Shown: positions 48,901 through 62,099 of the stretch, piece by piece
How the letters are laid out: each line of letters begins with the position of its first letter
Numbering within the stretch: the first letter of the stretch is position 1
Assembly: GCA_964016875.1 (NCBI GenBank)
Contig: OZ024736.1
Location: forward strand, 7,137,518-7,201,517
Length of the DNA stretch: 64,000 bases
Reading direction: 5' to 3'
DNA from: Fallopia convolvulus
Lineage: Eukaryota > Streptophyta > Magnoliopsida > Caryophyllales > Polygonaceae
Notes under the pieces: model-generated
Seen by the model: the letters and a program-made list of their open reading frames with translations, nothing else
The model's database searches: none
Told to the model about the DNA's origin: nothing
Translations under genes and position numbers: made by a program

Positions 48901-51900
48901 AGGCTAAATGGTACGAAGATTTTCGTACCAGAACTTTTGCGAGTTTTTTCCTTTTTTTGGCTTGGATGGGCTAGTATGGGCCTAAGAAAAACATTTTGTA
49001 AGGACTCATTTAACCGTACACCCGTTTAGAGCATTTTCGGGGAGGGTTTTTGTTTGAGGATGAATCGTACGAAGATTTTCGTTCTAGAACTTTTGCGAGT
49101 TTTTTCTGTTTTTTTGGTTGGATGGGCCAGTAGGGCCCTACTAAAAACATATAGTAAAGACACATTCGGCAGTACAACCGTTTAGGGCATTTTCGAGGTT
49201 GGTCTTGGTTTGAGGTTGAATGGTATGGAGATTTTCGTACCAGAACTTTTGCGAGTTATTTCCGTCGTTTTGGGTTGGATGGGCTAGTAGGGGCCTAAGA
49301 AAAATATTTTGTAAGGACACATTCGACCGTACAACCGTTTAGGACATTTTCAAGGATGGTTTTTTTAGGCTGAATGGTATGAAAATTTTCGTACCAGAAC
49401 TTTTGCGAGTTTTTTTCCGTTTTTTGGCTTGGATGGGCTAGTAGGGGCCTAAGAAAAATATTTTGTAAGGACACATTCCACCGTACAACCGTTTAGGGCA
49501 TTATCGCGGAAGGTCTTGGTTTGAGGCTGAATGGTACGATGATTTTTATACCAGAACTTTTGCGAGTTATTTCCTGTTTTTATAGCTTGGATGGGATAGT
49601 AGGGGCCTAAGAAAAACATTTTGGGAAGACATATTCGATTGTAAAACCGTTTAGGACATTTTCGGGGAGGGTCTTGGTTTGAGGCTGAATGGTACGAAGA
49701 TTTTCGTACCAGAACTTTTGCGAGTTATTTCCGTCTTTTTTAGCTTGGATGAAATAGTAAGGGCCTAAGAAAAATATTTCGTAAAGACAAATTCCACAGT
49801 ACAACCGTTTACGACATTTTCGGGGAGGGTCTTAGTTTGAGGCTGAATGGTACGAAGATTTTCGTACCAGAACTTTTGCGGGTTTTTTTTTCCGTTTTTT
49901 GGCTTGGATAGTCTAGTAGGGGCCTAAGAAAAATATTTTGTAAGGATACATTTGATCGTACAACCGTTTAGGGCATTTGTGGGGAGGGTCTAGGTTTGAG
50001 GCTGAATGGTAAGAAGATTTTTGTACTAGAACTTTTGCGAGTTATTTCCTGTTTTTTTGGCTTGGATGGGATAGTAGGGGCCTAAGAAAAACATTTTGGG
50101 AAGACATTTTCGATTGTAAAACCGTATAAGGCAATTTCGGGGAGGGTCTTCATTTGAGACTGAATGGTACGAAGATTTTCGTATCAGAACTTTTGCGAAT
50201 TATTTTCGTTTTTTTGGCTTGAATGGGCTAGTAGAGGCCTAAGAAAAACATTTTGTATGGACTCATTCGACCGTAAAACCGTTTAGAGCATTTTCGGGGG
50301 GGGGGGGGATGGGTCATGGTTTGAGGTTGAATGGTACGAAGATTTTCGTACTAGAACTTTTGCGAGTTTTTTCCGTTTTTTGGCTTGGATGGGCTAGTAG
50401 GGGGCTAAGAAAAAAATTTCGTAAAGACACATTCGATCGTACAACCGTTTACGACATTTTCGGGGAGGGTCTTGGTTTGAAGCTGAATGGTACGAAGATT
50501 TTCGTACCAGAACTTTTGCGAGTTTTTTTACGTTTTTTGGCTTGGATGGGCTAGTAGGGGCCTAAGAAAACCATTTTGTTTGGACTTATTCGACCGTAAA
50601 ACCGTTTAGGGAATTTTCGGGGGGGGGGGGTCTTGGTTTGAGGCTGAATGGTACGATGATTTTCGTACTAGAAATTTTGCGAGTTTTTTCCGTTTTTTTG
50701 GTTGGATGGGCTAGTAGGGGCCTAAGAAAAACAATTTGTAAGTACAAATTCGACCGTACAACCGTTTAGGGCATTTTCAAGGGGGGTCTTTGTTTGAGGT
50801 TGAATTTTACGAAGATTTTCGTACAAGAACTTTTGCGAGTAATTTCCGTTTTTTCTGCTTGGATGAAATAGTAGGGGCCTAAGAAAAATATTTCGTAATG
50901 ACAAATTAGACCGTACAATTGTTTAGGGCATTTTCGGGGAGGTTTTTTGTTTGAGGCTGAATGGTACGAAGATTTTCGTACCAGAACTTTTGCGAGTTTT
51001 TTTTCCTTTTTTTTGTTTGGATGGGCTAGTAGGGGCCTAAGAAAAACATTTTGTAAGGACTCATTCGTCCGTACAACCGTTTAGGGCATTTTCGAGGAGG
51101 GTCTTACTTTGAGGCTGAATGGTACGAAGATTTTCGTACCAGAACTTTTGCGAGTTATTTCCGTTTTTTTGGCTTGCATGGAATGGCACGGGCCTAAGAA
51201 AAATATTTTGTAAAGACACATACGACCGTAGAACCGTTTACGGTATTTTCGGGGAGGGTCTTAGTTTGAGGCTGAATGGTACGAAGATTTTCGTACTAGA
51301 ACTTTTGCGAGTTTTTCCTTTTTTGGCTTGGATGGGCTAGTAGGGGCCTATGAAAAACATTTTGTAAGGACACATTCGACCGTACAACGGTTTAGAGCAT
51401 TTTCGGGGAGGGTTTTTGTTTGAGGCTGAATGGTACGAAGATTTTTGTACCAGAACTTTTACGAGTTTTTTCTGTTTTTTTGCTTGGATGGGCTAGTAGG
51501 GGCCTAAGAAAAACATTTTGTAAGGACACATTCGACCGTACAACCGTTTAAGGCATTTTGGGGGTGTGTCTTGGTTTGAGGCTAAATGGTACGAAGATTT
51601 TCGTACCAGAACTTTTGTGAGTAATTTTCATTTTTTTGGCTTAGATGGCCTAGTAGGGGCCTAAGATAAACATTTTGTGAGGACACATTCGACCGTAAAA
51701 CCGTTTAGGGCATTTTCATGGAGGGTCTTGGTTTGAGGCTGAATGGTACGAAAATCTTTATACCAGAACTTTTGCGAGTTTTTCAGTTTTTTTAGTTGGA
51801 TGGGCTAGTAGGGGCCTAAGAAATACATTTTGTAAGGACACATTCGACCGTACAACCGTTTAGGATATTTTCGGGGAGAGATTTTGTTTGAGGCTGAATG

Positions 51901-52211
51901 GTACGAAGATTTTTGAACCAGAACTTTTACGAGTTTTTTACGTTTTTTGGCTTGGATGGGCTAGTCGGGGCCTAAGAAAACCATTTTGTTTGGACTTGTT
52001 CGACCGTAAAACCGTTTAGGGAATTTTCGGGGGGGGGGGGTCTTGGTTTGAGGCTGAATGGTACGATGATTTTCGTACTAGAAATTTTGCGAGTTTTTTC
52101 GTTTTTTTGGTTGGATGGGCTAGTAAGGGCCTAAGAAAAACAATTTGTAAGGACAAATTCCACCGTACAACCGTTTAGGCATTTTCAAGGTGGGGTCTTT
52201 GTTTGAGGCTG
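45938..52211 (+). repeat. 6.28-kb higher-order repeat, copy 3
   Basis: Anchor base 45974, offset 6278. It shares TTAAGACATTTTCGAGG (near 46830) and GGGTGTGTCTTGG (near 51558) with copy 4, against TTAAGGCATT and a longer G run in copies 1 and 2. Confidence 0.93.
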
Positions 52212-55200
52212 AATGGTACGAAGATTTTCGTACCAGAACTTTTGCGAGTAATTTCCGTTTTTTTGGCTTGGATGAAATAGTAGGGGCCTAAAAAAAATAT
52301 TTCGTAAAGGCACATTAGACCGTATAACGGTTTAGGGCATTTTCGGGGAGGGTTTTTGTTTGAGGCTGAATGGTACGAAGATTTTCGTACCTGAACTTTT
52401 GCGAGTTTTTTCCTTTTTTTGGCTTGGATGGGCTAGAAGGGGCCTAAGAAAAACATTTTGTAAGGACACATTCGACCGTACAACGGTTTAGGACATTTTC
52501 GGGGAGGGGCTTAGTTTGAGGCTGAATGGTACGGAGATTTTTGTACCAGATCTTTTGCGAGTTATTTCAATTTTTTGGCTTGGATGGGATAGTAGAGGCC
52601 TAAGAAAAACATTTTGGGAAGACATATTCGATTGTAAAACCGTTTAGGGCATTTTCGGGGAGGGTCTTGGTTTGAGGCTGAATGGTACGATGATTTTCGT
52701 ACCAGAACTTTTGCGAATTATTTCCGTTTTTTTGGCTTGAATGGGCTAGTAGGGGCCTAAGAAAAAAAATTTTGTATGGACTCATTCGACCGTACAACCG
52801 TTTAGAGCATTTTCGGGGGGCTCTTGGTTTGAGGCTGAATGGTACGAAAATCTTCGTACCAGAACTTTTGCGAGTTTTTTCAATTTTTTGGCTTGTATGG
52901 GCTGAAGTGAAAACATTTTGTAAATACACATTCGACTGTACAACCGTTTAGGGCATTTTCGGGGAGGGTCTTGGTTTGAGGCTGAATGGTACGAATATTT
53001 TTGTACCAGAACTTTTGCGAGTTATTTCCTGTTTTGTTTGCTTGGATGGGATAGTAGGGGCCTAACAAAAACTTTTGGGGGAGACATATTCGATTGTAAA
53101 ACTGTTTAAGACATTTTCGAGGAGGGTCTTGGTTTAAGGCTGAATGGTACGAAGATTTTCGTATCAGAACTTTTGCGAATTATTTTCGTTTTTTTGGCTT
53201 GAATGGGCTAGTAGGGCCCTAAGAAAAACATTTTGGGAAGCCATATTCGATTGTAAAATCGTTTAAGGCATTTTCGGGGAGGGTCTTGGTTTGAGGCTGA
53301 ATGGTACGAAGATTTTCATATCAGAACTTTTGCGAATTATTTTCGTCTTTTTGGCTTGAATGGGCTAGTAGGGGCCTAAGAAAAACATTTTGTATGGACT
53401 CATTCGACCGTAAAACCGTTTAGAGCATTTTCGGGGAGGGTCTTAGTTTGAGGCTGAATGGTACGAAGATTTTCGTACCACAACATTTGCGAGTTATTTC
53501 CGTTTTTTTGGCTTGGATGTAATATTAGGGGCCTAAGAAAAATATTTCGTAAAGACACATTCGACCGTACAACCGTTTACGACATTTTTGGGGATGGTCT
53601 TAGTTTGAGGCTGAATGGTCTGAAGATATTCGTACTAGAGCTTTTGCAAGTTTTTTCCGTTTTTTTGCTTGGATGGGCTAGTAAGGGCCATAGAAAAACA
53701 TTTTGTAAGGACACATTCGACCGTACAACGATTTAGGGTATTTTCGAGGAGGGTTTTTGTTTGAGGATGAAGGGTACGAAGATTTTCGTAACAGAACTTT
53801 TGAGAGTTTTTTCCTTTTTTGGTGTGGATGGGCTAGTAGGGGCCTAAGAAAAACATTTTGTAAGGACACATTCGACCGTACAACGGTTTAGGGTATTTTC
53901 GGGGAGGGTTTTTGTTTGAGGCTGAATGGTACGAAGATTTTTGTATCAGAACTTTTGCTCATTGTTTTCGTTTTTTTGGCTTGAATGGGCTAGTAGGGGC
54001 CTAAGAAAAACATTTTGTATGGACTCATTCGACCGTAAAACCGTTTAGAGCATTTTCGGGAGGGGGGGTCATGGTTTGAGGTTGAATTGTACGAAAATTA
54101 TCGTACCAGAACTTTTTCGAGTTTTTTCCGTTTTTTGGCTTGGATGGGCTAATAGGGGCCTAGGAAAAATATTTTGTAAGGACACATTCGACCGTACAAT
54201 TGTTTAGGGCATTTTCGGGCAGGGTTTTTGTTTGAGGCTCAATGGTACGAAGATTTTCGTACTAGAACTTTTGCGAGTTTTTTCCCTTTTTTTGCTTGGA
54301 TGGGCTAGTAGGGGCCTAAGAAAAACATTTTGTAAGGACTCATTCGACCGTACAACCGTTTAGGGAATTTTCGGGGAGGGTCTTAGTTTGAGGCTGAATG
54401 GTACAAAGATTTTCGTACCAGAACTTTTGCGAGTTATTTCCGTTTTTTTGGCTTGGATGGATTAGTAGGGGCCTAAGAAAAATATTTCATAAAGACACAT
54501 TCGACCATAGAACCGTTTACGGCCTTTTCGGAGAGGGTTTTAGTTTGAGGCTGAATGGTACGAAGATTTTCGTACCAGAACTTTTGCGAGTTTTTTCCTT
54601 TTTTGGCTTGGATGGGCTAGTAGGGGCCTAAGAAAAACATTTTGTAAGGACACATTCGACCGTACAACGGTTTAGGGCATTTTCGGGGAGGGTTTTTGTT
54701 TGAGGCTGAATGGTACGAAGATTTTTGTACAAGAACTTTTACGAGTTTTTTCTTTTTTTTGCTTGGATGGGCTAGTAGGGGCCTAAGAAAAACATTTTGT
54801 AAAGACACATTCGACCGTACAACCGTTTAGGGCATTTTCGGGAGGGGGGGGTCTTTGTTTGAGGCTAAATGGTACGAAGATTTTCTTACCAGAACGTTTG
54901 TGAGTAATTTTCGTTTTTTTTGCTTATATGGGCTAGTTGGGGCCTAAGATAAACATTTTGTTAAGACACATTCGACCGTAAAACCGTTTAGGGAATTTTC
55001 GGGGAGGGTCTTGTTTTGAGGCTGAATGGTACGAAAATCTTTATACCAGAACTTTTGCGAGTTATTTCTGTTTTTTGGGTTGGATGGGCTCGTAGGGGCC
55101 TAAGAAAAACATTTTGTAAGGACACATTCGATCGTACAACCGTTTAAGACATTTTCGGGGAGGGTTTTTATTTGAGGCTAAATGGTACGAAGATTTTCGT

Positions 55201-58200
55201 ACCAGAACTTTTGCGAGTTTTTTCCTTTTTTTGGCTTGGATGGGCTAGTATGGGCCTAAGAAAAACATTTTGTAAGGACTCATTTAACCGTACACCCGTT
55301 TAGAGCATTTTCGGGGAGGGTTTTTGTTTGAGGATGAATCGTACGAAGATTTTCGTTCTAGAACTTTTGCGAGTTTTTTCTGTTTTTTTGGTTGGATGGG
55401 CCAGTAGGGCCCTACTAAAAACATATAGTAAAGACACATTCGGCAGTACAACCGTTTAGGGCATTTTCGAGGTTGGTCTTGGTTTGAGGTTGAATGGTAT
55501 GGAGATTTTCGTACCAGAACTTTTGCGAGTTATTTCCGTCGTTTTGGGTTGGATGGGCTAGTAGGGGCCTAAGAAAAATATTTTGTAAGGACACATTCGA
55601 CCGTACAACCGTTTAGGACATTTTCAAGGATGGTTTTTTTTAGGCTGAATGGTATGAAAATTTTCGTACCAGAACTTTTGCGAGTTTTTTTCCGTTTTTT
55701 GGCTTGGATGGGCTAGTAGGGGCCTAAGAAAAATATTTTGTAAGGACACATTCCACCGTACAACCGTTTAGGGCATTATCGCGGAAGGTCTTGGTTTGAG
55801 GCTGAATGGTACGATGATTTTTATACCAGAACTTTTGCGAGTTATTTCCTGTTTTTATAGCTTGGATGGGATAGTAGGGGCCTAAGAAAAACATTTTGGG
55901 AAGACATATTCGATTGTAAAACCGTTTAGGACATTTTCGGGGAGGGTCTTGGTTTGAGGCTGAATGGTACGAAGATTTTCGTACCAGAACTTTTGCGAGT
56001 TATTTCCGTCTTTTTTAGCTTGGATGAAATAGTAAGGGCCTAAGAAAAATATTTCGTAAAGACAAATTCCACAGTACAACCGTTTACGACATTTTCGGGG
56101 AGGGTCTTAGTTTGAGGCTGAATGGTACGAAGATTTTCGTACCAGAACTTTTGCGGGTTTTTTTTTCCGTTTTTTGGCTTGGATAGTCTAGTAGGGGCCT
56201 AAGAAAAATATTTTGTAAGGATACATTTGATCGTACAACCGTTTAGGGCATTTGTGGGGAGGGTCTAGGTTTGAGGCTGAATGGTAAGAAGATTTTTGTA
56301 CTAGAACTTTTGCGAGTTATTTCCTGTTTTTTTGGCTTGGATGGGATAGTAGGGGCCTAAGAAAAACATTTTGGGAAGACATTTTCGATTGTAAAACCGT
56401 ATAAGGCAATTTCGGGGAGGGTCTTCATTTGAGACTGAATGGTACGAAGATTTTCGTATCAGAACTTTTGCGAATTATTTTCGTTTTTTTGGCTTGAATG
56501 GGCTAGTAGAGGCCTAAGAAAAACATTTTGTATGGACTCATTCGACCGTAAAACCGTTTAGAGCATTTTCGGGGGGGGGGGGGGGCTGGGTCATGGTTTG
56601 AGGTTGAATGGTACGAAGATTTTCGTACTAGAACTTTTGCGAGTTTTTTCCGTTTTTTGGCTTGGATGGGCTAGTAGGGGGCTAAGAAAAAAATTTCGTA
56701 AAGACACATTCGATCGTACAACCGTTTACGACATTTTCGGGGAGGGTCTTGGTTTGAAGCTGAATGGTACGAAGATTTTCGTACCAGAACTTTTGCGAGT
56801 TTTTTTACGTTTTTTGGCTTGGATGGGCTAGTAGGGGCCTAAGAAAACCATTTTGTTTGGACTTATTCGACCGTAAAACCGTTTAGGGAATTTTCGGGGG
56901 GGGGGGTCTTGGTTTGAGGCTGAATGGTACGATGATTTTCGTACTAGAAATTTTGCGAGTTTTTTCCGTTTTTTTGGTTGGATGGGCTAGTAGGGGCCTA
57001 AGAAAAACAATTTGTAAGTACAAATTCGACCGTACAACCGTTTAGGGCATTTTCAAGGGGGGTCTTTGTTTGAGGTTGAATTTTACGAAGATTTTCGTAC
57101 AAGAACTTTTGCGAGTAATTTCCGTTTTTTCTGCTTGGATGAAATAGTAGGGGCCTAAGAAAAATATTTCGTAATGACAAATTAGACCGTACAATTGTTT
57201 AGGGCATTTTCGGGGAGGTTTTTTGTTTGAGGCTGAATGGTACGAAGATTTTCGTACCAGAACTTTTGCGAGTTTTTTTTCCTTTTTTTTGTTTGGATGG
57301 GCTAGTAGGGGCCTAAGAAAAACATTTTGTAAGGACTCATTCGTCCGTACAACCGTTTAGGGCATTTTCGAGGAGGGTCTTACTTTGAGGCTGAATGGTA
57401 CGAAGATTTTCGTACCAGAACTTTTGCGAGTTATTTCCGTTTTTTTGGCTTGCATGGAATGGCACGGGCCTAAGAAAAATATTTTGTAAAGACACATACG
57501 ACCGTAGAACCGTTTACGGTATTTTCGGGGAGGGTCTTAGTTTGAGGCTGAATGGTACGAAGATTTTCGTACTAGAACTTTTGCGAGTTTTTCCTTTTTT
57601 GGCTTGGATGGGCTAGTAGGGGCCTATGAAAAACATTTTGTAAGGACACATTCGACCGTACAACGGTTTAGAGCATTTTCGGGGAGGGTTTTTGTTTGAG
57701 GCTGAATGGTACGAAGATTTTTGTACCAGAACTTTTACGAGTTTTTTCTGTTTTTTTGCTTGGATGGGCTAGTAGGGGCCTAAGAAAAACATTTTGTAAG
57801 GACACATTCGACCGTACAACCGTTTAAGGCATTTTGGGGGTGTGTCTTGGTTTGAGGCTAAATGGTACGAAGATTTTCGTACCAGAACTTTTGTGAGTAA
57901 TTTTCATTTTTTTGGCTTAGATGGCCTAGTAGGGGCCTAAGATAAACATTTTGTGAGGACACATTCGACCGTAAAACCGTTTAGGGCATTTTCATGGAGG
58001 GTCTTGGTTTGAGGCTGAATGGTACGGAAATCTTTATACCAGAACTTTTGCGAGTTTTTCAGTTTTTTTAGTTGGATGGGCTAGTAGGGGCCTAAGAAAT
58101 ACATTTTGTAAGGACACATTCGACCGTACAACCGTTTAGGATATTTTCGGGGAGAGATTTTGTTTGAGGCTGAATGGTACGAAGATTTTTGAACCAGAAC

Positions 58201-58489
58201 TTTTACGAGTTTTTTACGTTTTTTGGCTTGGATGGGCTAGTAGGGGCCTAAGAAAACCATTTTGTTTGGACTTGTTCAACCGTAAAACCGTTTAGGGAAT
58301 TTTCGGGGGGGGGGGGGTCTTGGTTTGAGGCTGAATGGTACGATGATTTTCGTACTAGAAATTTTGCGAGTTTTTTCCGTTTTTTTGGTTGGATGGGCTA
58401 GTAAGGGCCTAAGAAAAACAATTTGTAAGGACAAATTCCACCGTACAACCGTTTAGGCATTTTCAAGGTGGGGTCTTTGTTTGAGGCTG
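52212..58489 (+). repeat. 6.28-kb higher-order repeat, copy 4
   Basis: Anchor base 52248, offset 6274. Close identity ends at about 58540, where GGCTTGGATGAAATAG becomes TGCTTCGATGAAAGAG. Confidence 0.93.
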
Positions 58490-59744
58490 AATGGTACGAA
58501 GATTTTCGTACCAGAACTTTTGCGAGTAATTTCCGTTTTTTTTGCTTCGATGAAAGAGTAGGGGCCTAAGAAAAATATTTCGTAAAGACAAATTAGACCG
58601 TACATTTGTTTAGGGCATTTTCAGGGAGGGTTTTTGTTTGAGGCTGAATGGTACGAAGATTTTTGTACCAGAACTTTTGCGAGTTTTTTTCCTTTTTTTG
58701 TTTGGATGGGCTAGGAGGGGCCTAAGAAAAACATTTTGTAAGGCCTCATTCGACCTACAACCGTTTAGGGCATTTTCGGGGAGGGTCTTACTTTGAGGCT
58801 GAATGGTACGAAGATTTTCGTACCAGAACTTTTGCGAGTTATTTCCGTTTTTTTGGCTTGCATGGAATAGCACAGGCCTAAGAAAAATATTTCGTAAAGA
58901 CACATTCGACCGTAGAACTGTTTACGACATTTTCGGGGAGGGTCTTAGTTTGAGGCTGAATGGTACGAAGATTTTCGTACCAGAACTTTTGCGAGTTTTT
59001 CCTTTTTTGGCTTGGATGGGCTAGTAGGGGCCTATGAAAAACATTTTGTAAAGACACATTCGACCGTACAACGGTTTAGAGCATTTTCGGGGAGGGTTTT
59101 TGTTTGAGGTTGAATGGTACGAAGATTTTTGTACCAGAACTTTTACGAGTTTTTTCTGTTTTTTTTCTTGGATGGGCTAGTAGGGGCCTAAGAAAAACAT
59201 TTTGTAAGGACACATTCGACCGTACAACCGTTTAAGGCATTTTCGGGGGGGGGGGGTCTTGGTTTGAGGCTAAATGGTACGAAGATTTTCGTACCAGAAC
59301 TTTTGTGAGTAATTTTCCTTTTTTTGCTTAGATGGGCTAGTAGGGGCCTAAGAAAAACATTTTGTAAGGACACATTTGACCGTACAACCGTTTAGGGCAT
59401 TTTCCGAGGGGGGCCTTGGTTTTAGGCTGAATGGTACGAAGATTTTCGTACCAGAACTTTTGCGAGTAATTTCCTTTTTTTTGGCTTGGATGAAATAGTA
59501 GGGGCCTAAGAAAAATATTTCTTAAAGGCACATTAGACCATATAACGGTTTAGGGAATTTTCGGGGAGGGTTTTTGTTTGAGGCTGAATGGTACGTAGAT
59601 TTTCGTACCAGAACTTTTGTGAGTTTTTTCCGTTTTTTTGCTTGGATGGGCTAGAAGGGGCCTAAGAAAAACATTTTGTAAGGACACATTCGACCGTACA
59701 CCCGTTTAGGGCATTTTCGGGGATGGTTTTTGTTTGTGGCTGAA

Positions 59745-59765
59745 TGGTACGAAGACACATTCGAC
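59745..59765. other. deletion junction in a satellite monomer
   Basis: GGTACGAAG runs straight into ACACATTCGACC, so the segment between the hairpin and the ACACATTCGACC block is missing. AAGACACATT occurs at the retained 3' site in many monomers, so AAG microhomology is likely. Confidence 0.8.
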
Positions 59766-60660
59766 CTTACAACCGTTTACGACATTTTCGGGAAGGGTCT
59801 TTTTATGAGGCTGAATGGTACGAAGATTTTTGTACCAGAACTTTTACGAGTTTTTTCCCTTTTTTTGGCTTGGATGGGCTAGTAGGGCCCTAAGAAAAAT
59901 ATTTTGTAAGGACACATTCGACCGTACAACGGTTTAGGGCATTTTCGGGTAGGGTTTTTGTATGAGGCGGAATGGTACGAAGATTTTTGTTACATAAATT
60001 TAACGAGTTTTTTCCGTTTTTTGGCTTGAATGCGCTAGTAGGGGCCTAAGAAAATCAGTTTGTATGGACTCATTCGACCGTACAACCGTTTAGGGGATTT
60101 TCGGGGGGGGTCTTGGTTTGAGGCGGAATGGTACAGAGATTTTCGTACCAGAACTTTTGCGAGTTATTTCTGTTTTTTTGGAATGGATGGGCTACTAGGG
60201 GCGTAAGAAAAACATTTTGTAAGGACATGTTCGACCGTATAACCGTTTAGGGCATTTTAGGGGAGGGTTTTTGTTTTAGGCTGAATGGTACGGTGATTTT
60301 CGTACCAGAACTTTTGCGAGTTTTTTTCGTTTTTTTGCTTGGATGGGCTAGTGGGGGCCTAAAAAAAATATTTTGTAAGGACACATTCGACCGTACAACA
60401 GTTTAGGGAATTTTCGGGGGGGTCTTAGTTTGAGGCTGAACGCTACGAAGATTTTCGTACCAGAACTTTTGCGAGTTATTTCCGTTTTTTTGCTTGGATG
60501 GAATAGTAGGGGTCTAAGAAAAATATTTCGTAATGACATATTCGACCGTACAACCGTTTACGGCATTTTCAGGGAGGGTCTTAGTTTGAGGCTGAATGGT
60601 ACGAAGATTTTTCCTACTAGAACTTTTGCGAGTTTTTTCCGTTTTTTGCTTTGATGAGCT

Positions 60661-60743
60661 AGTAGGGGGCCCTACTAGCCCATTCAAGCAAAAAAAAAAA
60701 CGGAAATAACTTGCAAAAGTTCTGGTACGAAGATTTTCGTACT
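60661..60743. other. inverted satellite segment between two palindromes
   Basis: AGTAGGGGGCCCTACT (60661-60676) is a perfect palindrome with a 2-bp centre. From its axis the sequence is satellite in reverse orientation (CTACTAGCCCATTCAAGC, then CGGAAATAACTTGC) up to the monomer dyad GGTACGAAGATTTTCGTACT (60724-60743), after which forward units resume. The inverted part is about 65 bp. Confidence 0.9.
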
Positions 60744-62099
60744 AGAACTTTTGCGAGTTTTTTCCGTTTTTTGGCTTGGATGGGCTAGTAGGGGCCTAAG
60801 AATTTTTTTTTGTAAGAACACATTCGACCGTACAACCTTTTAGGGCATTTTCGGGGAGGGTCTTCGTTTGAGGCTGAATAGTACGAAGGTTTTCGTACCA
60901 GAACTTATGCGAGTTTTTTCCGTTTTTTTCGCTTGGATGGAATAGTAGGGGCCTAAGAAAAATATTTCGTAAAGATACATTCGATCGTACAACCGTTTCC
61001 GACATTTTCATGGATGGTCTTAGTTTGAGGCGGAATGGTACGAAGATTTTCGTACGAGAACATTTGCGAGTTTTTTCCCTTTCTTGGCTTGGATGGGTTA
61101 GTAGGGGCCTAAGAAAAACATTTTGTAAGGACACATTCGACCGTACAACGGTTTAGGGCATTTTCATGTACGGTTTTTGTTTGAGGCGGAATGGTACGAA
61201 AATTTTTGTACCATAACTTTTACGAGTTTTTTTCTTTTTGGCTTGGATGGGCTAGTAGGGGCCTAAGAAAAACATTTTGTAAGGACACATTCGACCATAC
61301 AACCGTTTAGGGCATTTTCGGGGAGGGTCTTGGTTTGAGGCTTATTGGTACGGAGATTTTTGTAACAGAACCTTTGCGAGTTATTTCCGTTTTTTGGCTT
61401 GGATGGGATATTAGGGGCCTAAGAAAAACATTTTGTAAGGACACATTCGAACGTATAACCGTTTAGGGCATTTTCGGGGAGGGTTTTTGTTTGAGGCTTA
61501 ATGGTACGATGATTTTCGTACCAGAACTTTTGCGAGTTTTTTTCTTTTTTTGGATTGGATGGGCTAGTGGGGGCCTAAGAAAAATATTTGGTAAGGACAC
61601 ATTAGACCGTACAACAGTTTAGTGAATTTTCGGGGAGGGTCTTAGTTTGAGGCTGAACGGTACGAAGATTTTTGTACCAGAACTTTTGCGAGTTATTTCC
61701 GTTTTTTTGGCTTGGATGGAATAGTAGGGGCCTAAGAAAAATATTTCGTAACGACACATTCGACCGTACAACCGTTTACGGCATTTTCGGGGAGGGTCTT
61801 ATTTTGTGGCTGAATGGTACGATGATTTTCGTACCAGAACTTTTGCGAGTTTTTTCCGTTTTTTCGCTTGGATGAGCTAGTAGGGGACTAAGAAAAACAT
61901 TTTGTAAGGACACATTCGACCGTACATCGGTTTAGGGCATTTTCGGGTAGGGTTTTTGTTTGAGGCGGAATGGTACGAAGATTTTTGTACCAGAAATTTA
62001 ACGAATTTTTTCCGTTTTTTCGCTTGGATGGGCTAGTAGGGGCCTAAGAAAAACATTTTGTAAGGACACATTCGACCGTACAACCGTTTAGGGCATTTT

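Noticed and set aside
33385..58489. Treating the four 6.28-kb copies as a pure assembly artefact
   Set aside because: Copies carry private and pairwise-shared substitutions as well as indels, so they are not one sequence pasted four times; long-read proof is still needed for the copy number.
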